A stretch of DNA of 64,000 bases from Terebella lapidaria (taxonomy: Eukaryota > Annelida > Polychaeta > Terebellida > Terebellidae): the NCBI GenBank assembly GCA_949152475.1, contig OX424560.1, positions 21,081,106-21,145,105 on the forward strand, given 5' to 3'. Shown here piece after piece: positions 62,896-64,000 of the stretch. The translations under genes were made by a program, and so were the position numbers. A model generated the notes under the pieces. That model was not told the origin of the DNA and made no database searches. It saw only the letters and a list, made by a program, of their open reading frames with translations. How positions within the stretch are numbered: position 1 is the stretch's first letter; each line of letters starts with the position of its first letter.

Positions 62896-64000
62896 CTTTC
62901 CTGGATCTGTTGAGCCCTGTGTACATGATCCATCAACTTGGATCTGGTCCCGAGACCAGAGATATATACACCATGGATTACTTACATATGAGAGGATTGA
63001 CCCAAAGGTGGCAGACAGCTTAACTACTGGGAGTAGTGGTAGATCCAAACTGTTAATTGAATGTTACCAACAACAAGTGTTCCTCATGCAAAGTCAGACC
63101 AGTTTTTTTTTAGAGAAAAAAAGTTGACTAGGATGTATCTGTCAATGTTAGTTGCAGTCAAAGATATGGTCGTGACTGTTACTGTGAGTATAATTTATAA
63201 TCCAAGATTGTCTATAAAAGGGAACGTTTATGTTTTTATTGAAATATTTAACCAATACATCATCTTAGCATCATGCACGGTGGTACAAACCAAAGCAGGT
63301 GAGAAGTGAAGTGTATATCTACATAGGACAAAAGAAACATTTCTAAAGCAACTTCACAATCATAAATTGCACATAAGTGCATGTCAAAATAGATAAAGAA
63401 ATATGTGGTTGAAGAGGAATGAACATTGCATTCCACATATTTTCAATATTGATTGATAATTTGATTTAATAACACATATATCCTGGATTTCCAAGAAACT
63501 GATGTTCTACAGATTAAATATATCGCTGCCTGGAACAGCGACAAATATTTACATGAATTACATCCCGCTAGTCTACGAAAACAACATATTGGAATCTCAC
63601 AGTTCCTGGTCGATTGGTGAAGTCATCACGTTGAATTAATCTCAAGGCAAATTAAGCTCAATATTTCCACAGATTGCTTCACACTGTCTTACAGAAGGTG
63701 ATGTCCTGTTTGCTAAAATGTCACCTGTGGTGCGCAATTCAATATAAAAGGTTTACTTCTTCATCGTTTGATATAAGCATACAAACATGGTGCATTCACA
63801 TGACTTTTCAAGTGCTATTAATGTGATCATAGTTTTTTTTATAATATTGTGGCTAAATCAATGGCGCATAGGCCGATATATAAGTGGTTTTCACATGCCA
63901 GTGAAGCTATTTATAGCAAAAACAGCTGAGTAAAGGTACATGCATTATAAATACCAAATATATTGATATTCTTCATGGAAACGATATTTCGTAATTCGTA
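62895..64000 (+). repeat. Module D2, copy c (cut by the window end)
   Basis: It matches the start of D2 copies a and b, and 57280-58450 most closely. The array therefore continues beyond the window. Confidence 0.9.

Overview
This looks like AT-rich, gene-poor nuclear DNA from an animal, most likely a mollusc or another lophotrochozoan. The evidence is tRNA-derived SINEs with a mollusc-type core, several degenerate Tc1-like transposases, a reverse-transcriptase (YIDD) retroelement family that I remember from bivalve genomes, and TIR elements built from ~170-bp tandem monomers. There are no operons, ribosome binding sites or long ORFs. The longest open frame (199 aa, minus strand, 6025-6624) lies on a GC-rich minisatellite. 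I see no intact host protein-coding gene, no rRNA or free tRNA gene and no CRISPR array. The taxon is an inference.

Left part (1 to about 38 kb). Old, diverged duplicated modules recur, called here V, O, T, P, Q, R, S and W. Their preferred order is O, T, P, Q, R, repeated about four times between 2 and 25 kb, with scattered and inverted copies elsewhere. Younger elements interrupt them: two SINEs with visible empty sites (539-796 and 917-1274), a 3.8-kb fold-back element (7199-11000) holding a reverse-transcriptase fragment, a broken NADAR-domain gene (12422-14015, minus), a Tc1-like transposase pseudogene (25560-26568, minus), and a Tc1-like element caught in a ~99 percent identical 1386-bp tandem duplication (29155-31926).

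Middle (38.0-39.9 kb). A 1.9-kb TIR element carries many copies of a TTGACGTTAT motif, direct in its left half and inverted in its right half.

Right part (40.8-64 kb). A second, younger array is built from two modules, D1 and D2, in the order D1, D1', D2 with a period near 10-12 kb. Comparing copies exposes later insertions: a 989-bp TTAA-flanked element (43363-44351), a second and smaller fold-back element (50948-52041), and a ~2.2-kb segment with a broken reverse transcriptase (59885-62050).

The genes do not act together as a system. The window is best read as a nested mobile-element and segmental-duplication landscape. The least ordinary items are the NADAR pseudogene, the fold-back elements with ~172-bp monomers, the TTGACGTTAT element and the TTAA element proven by its empty site.
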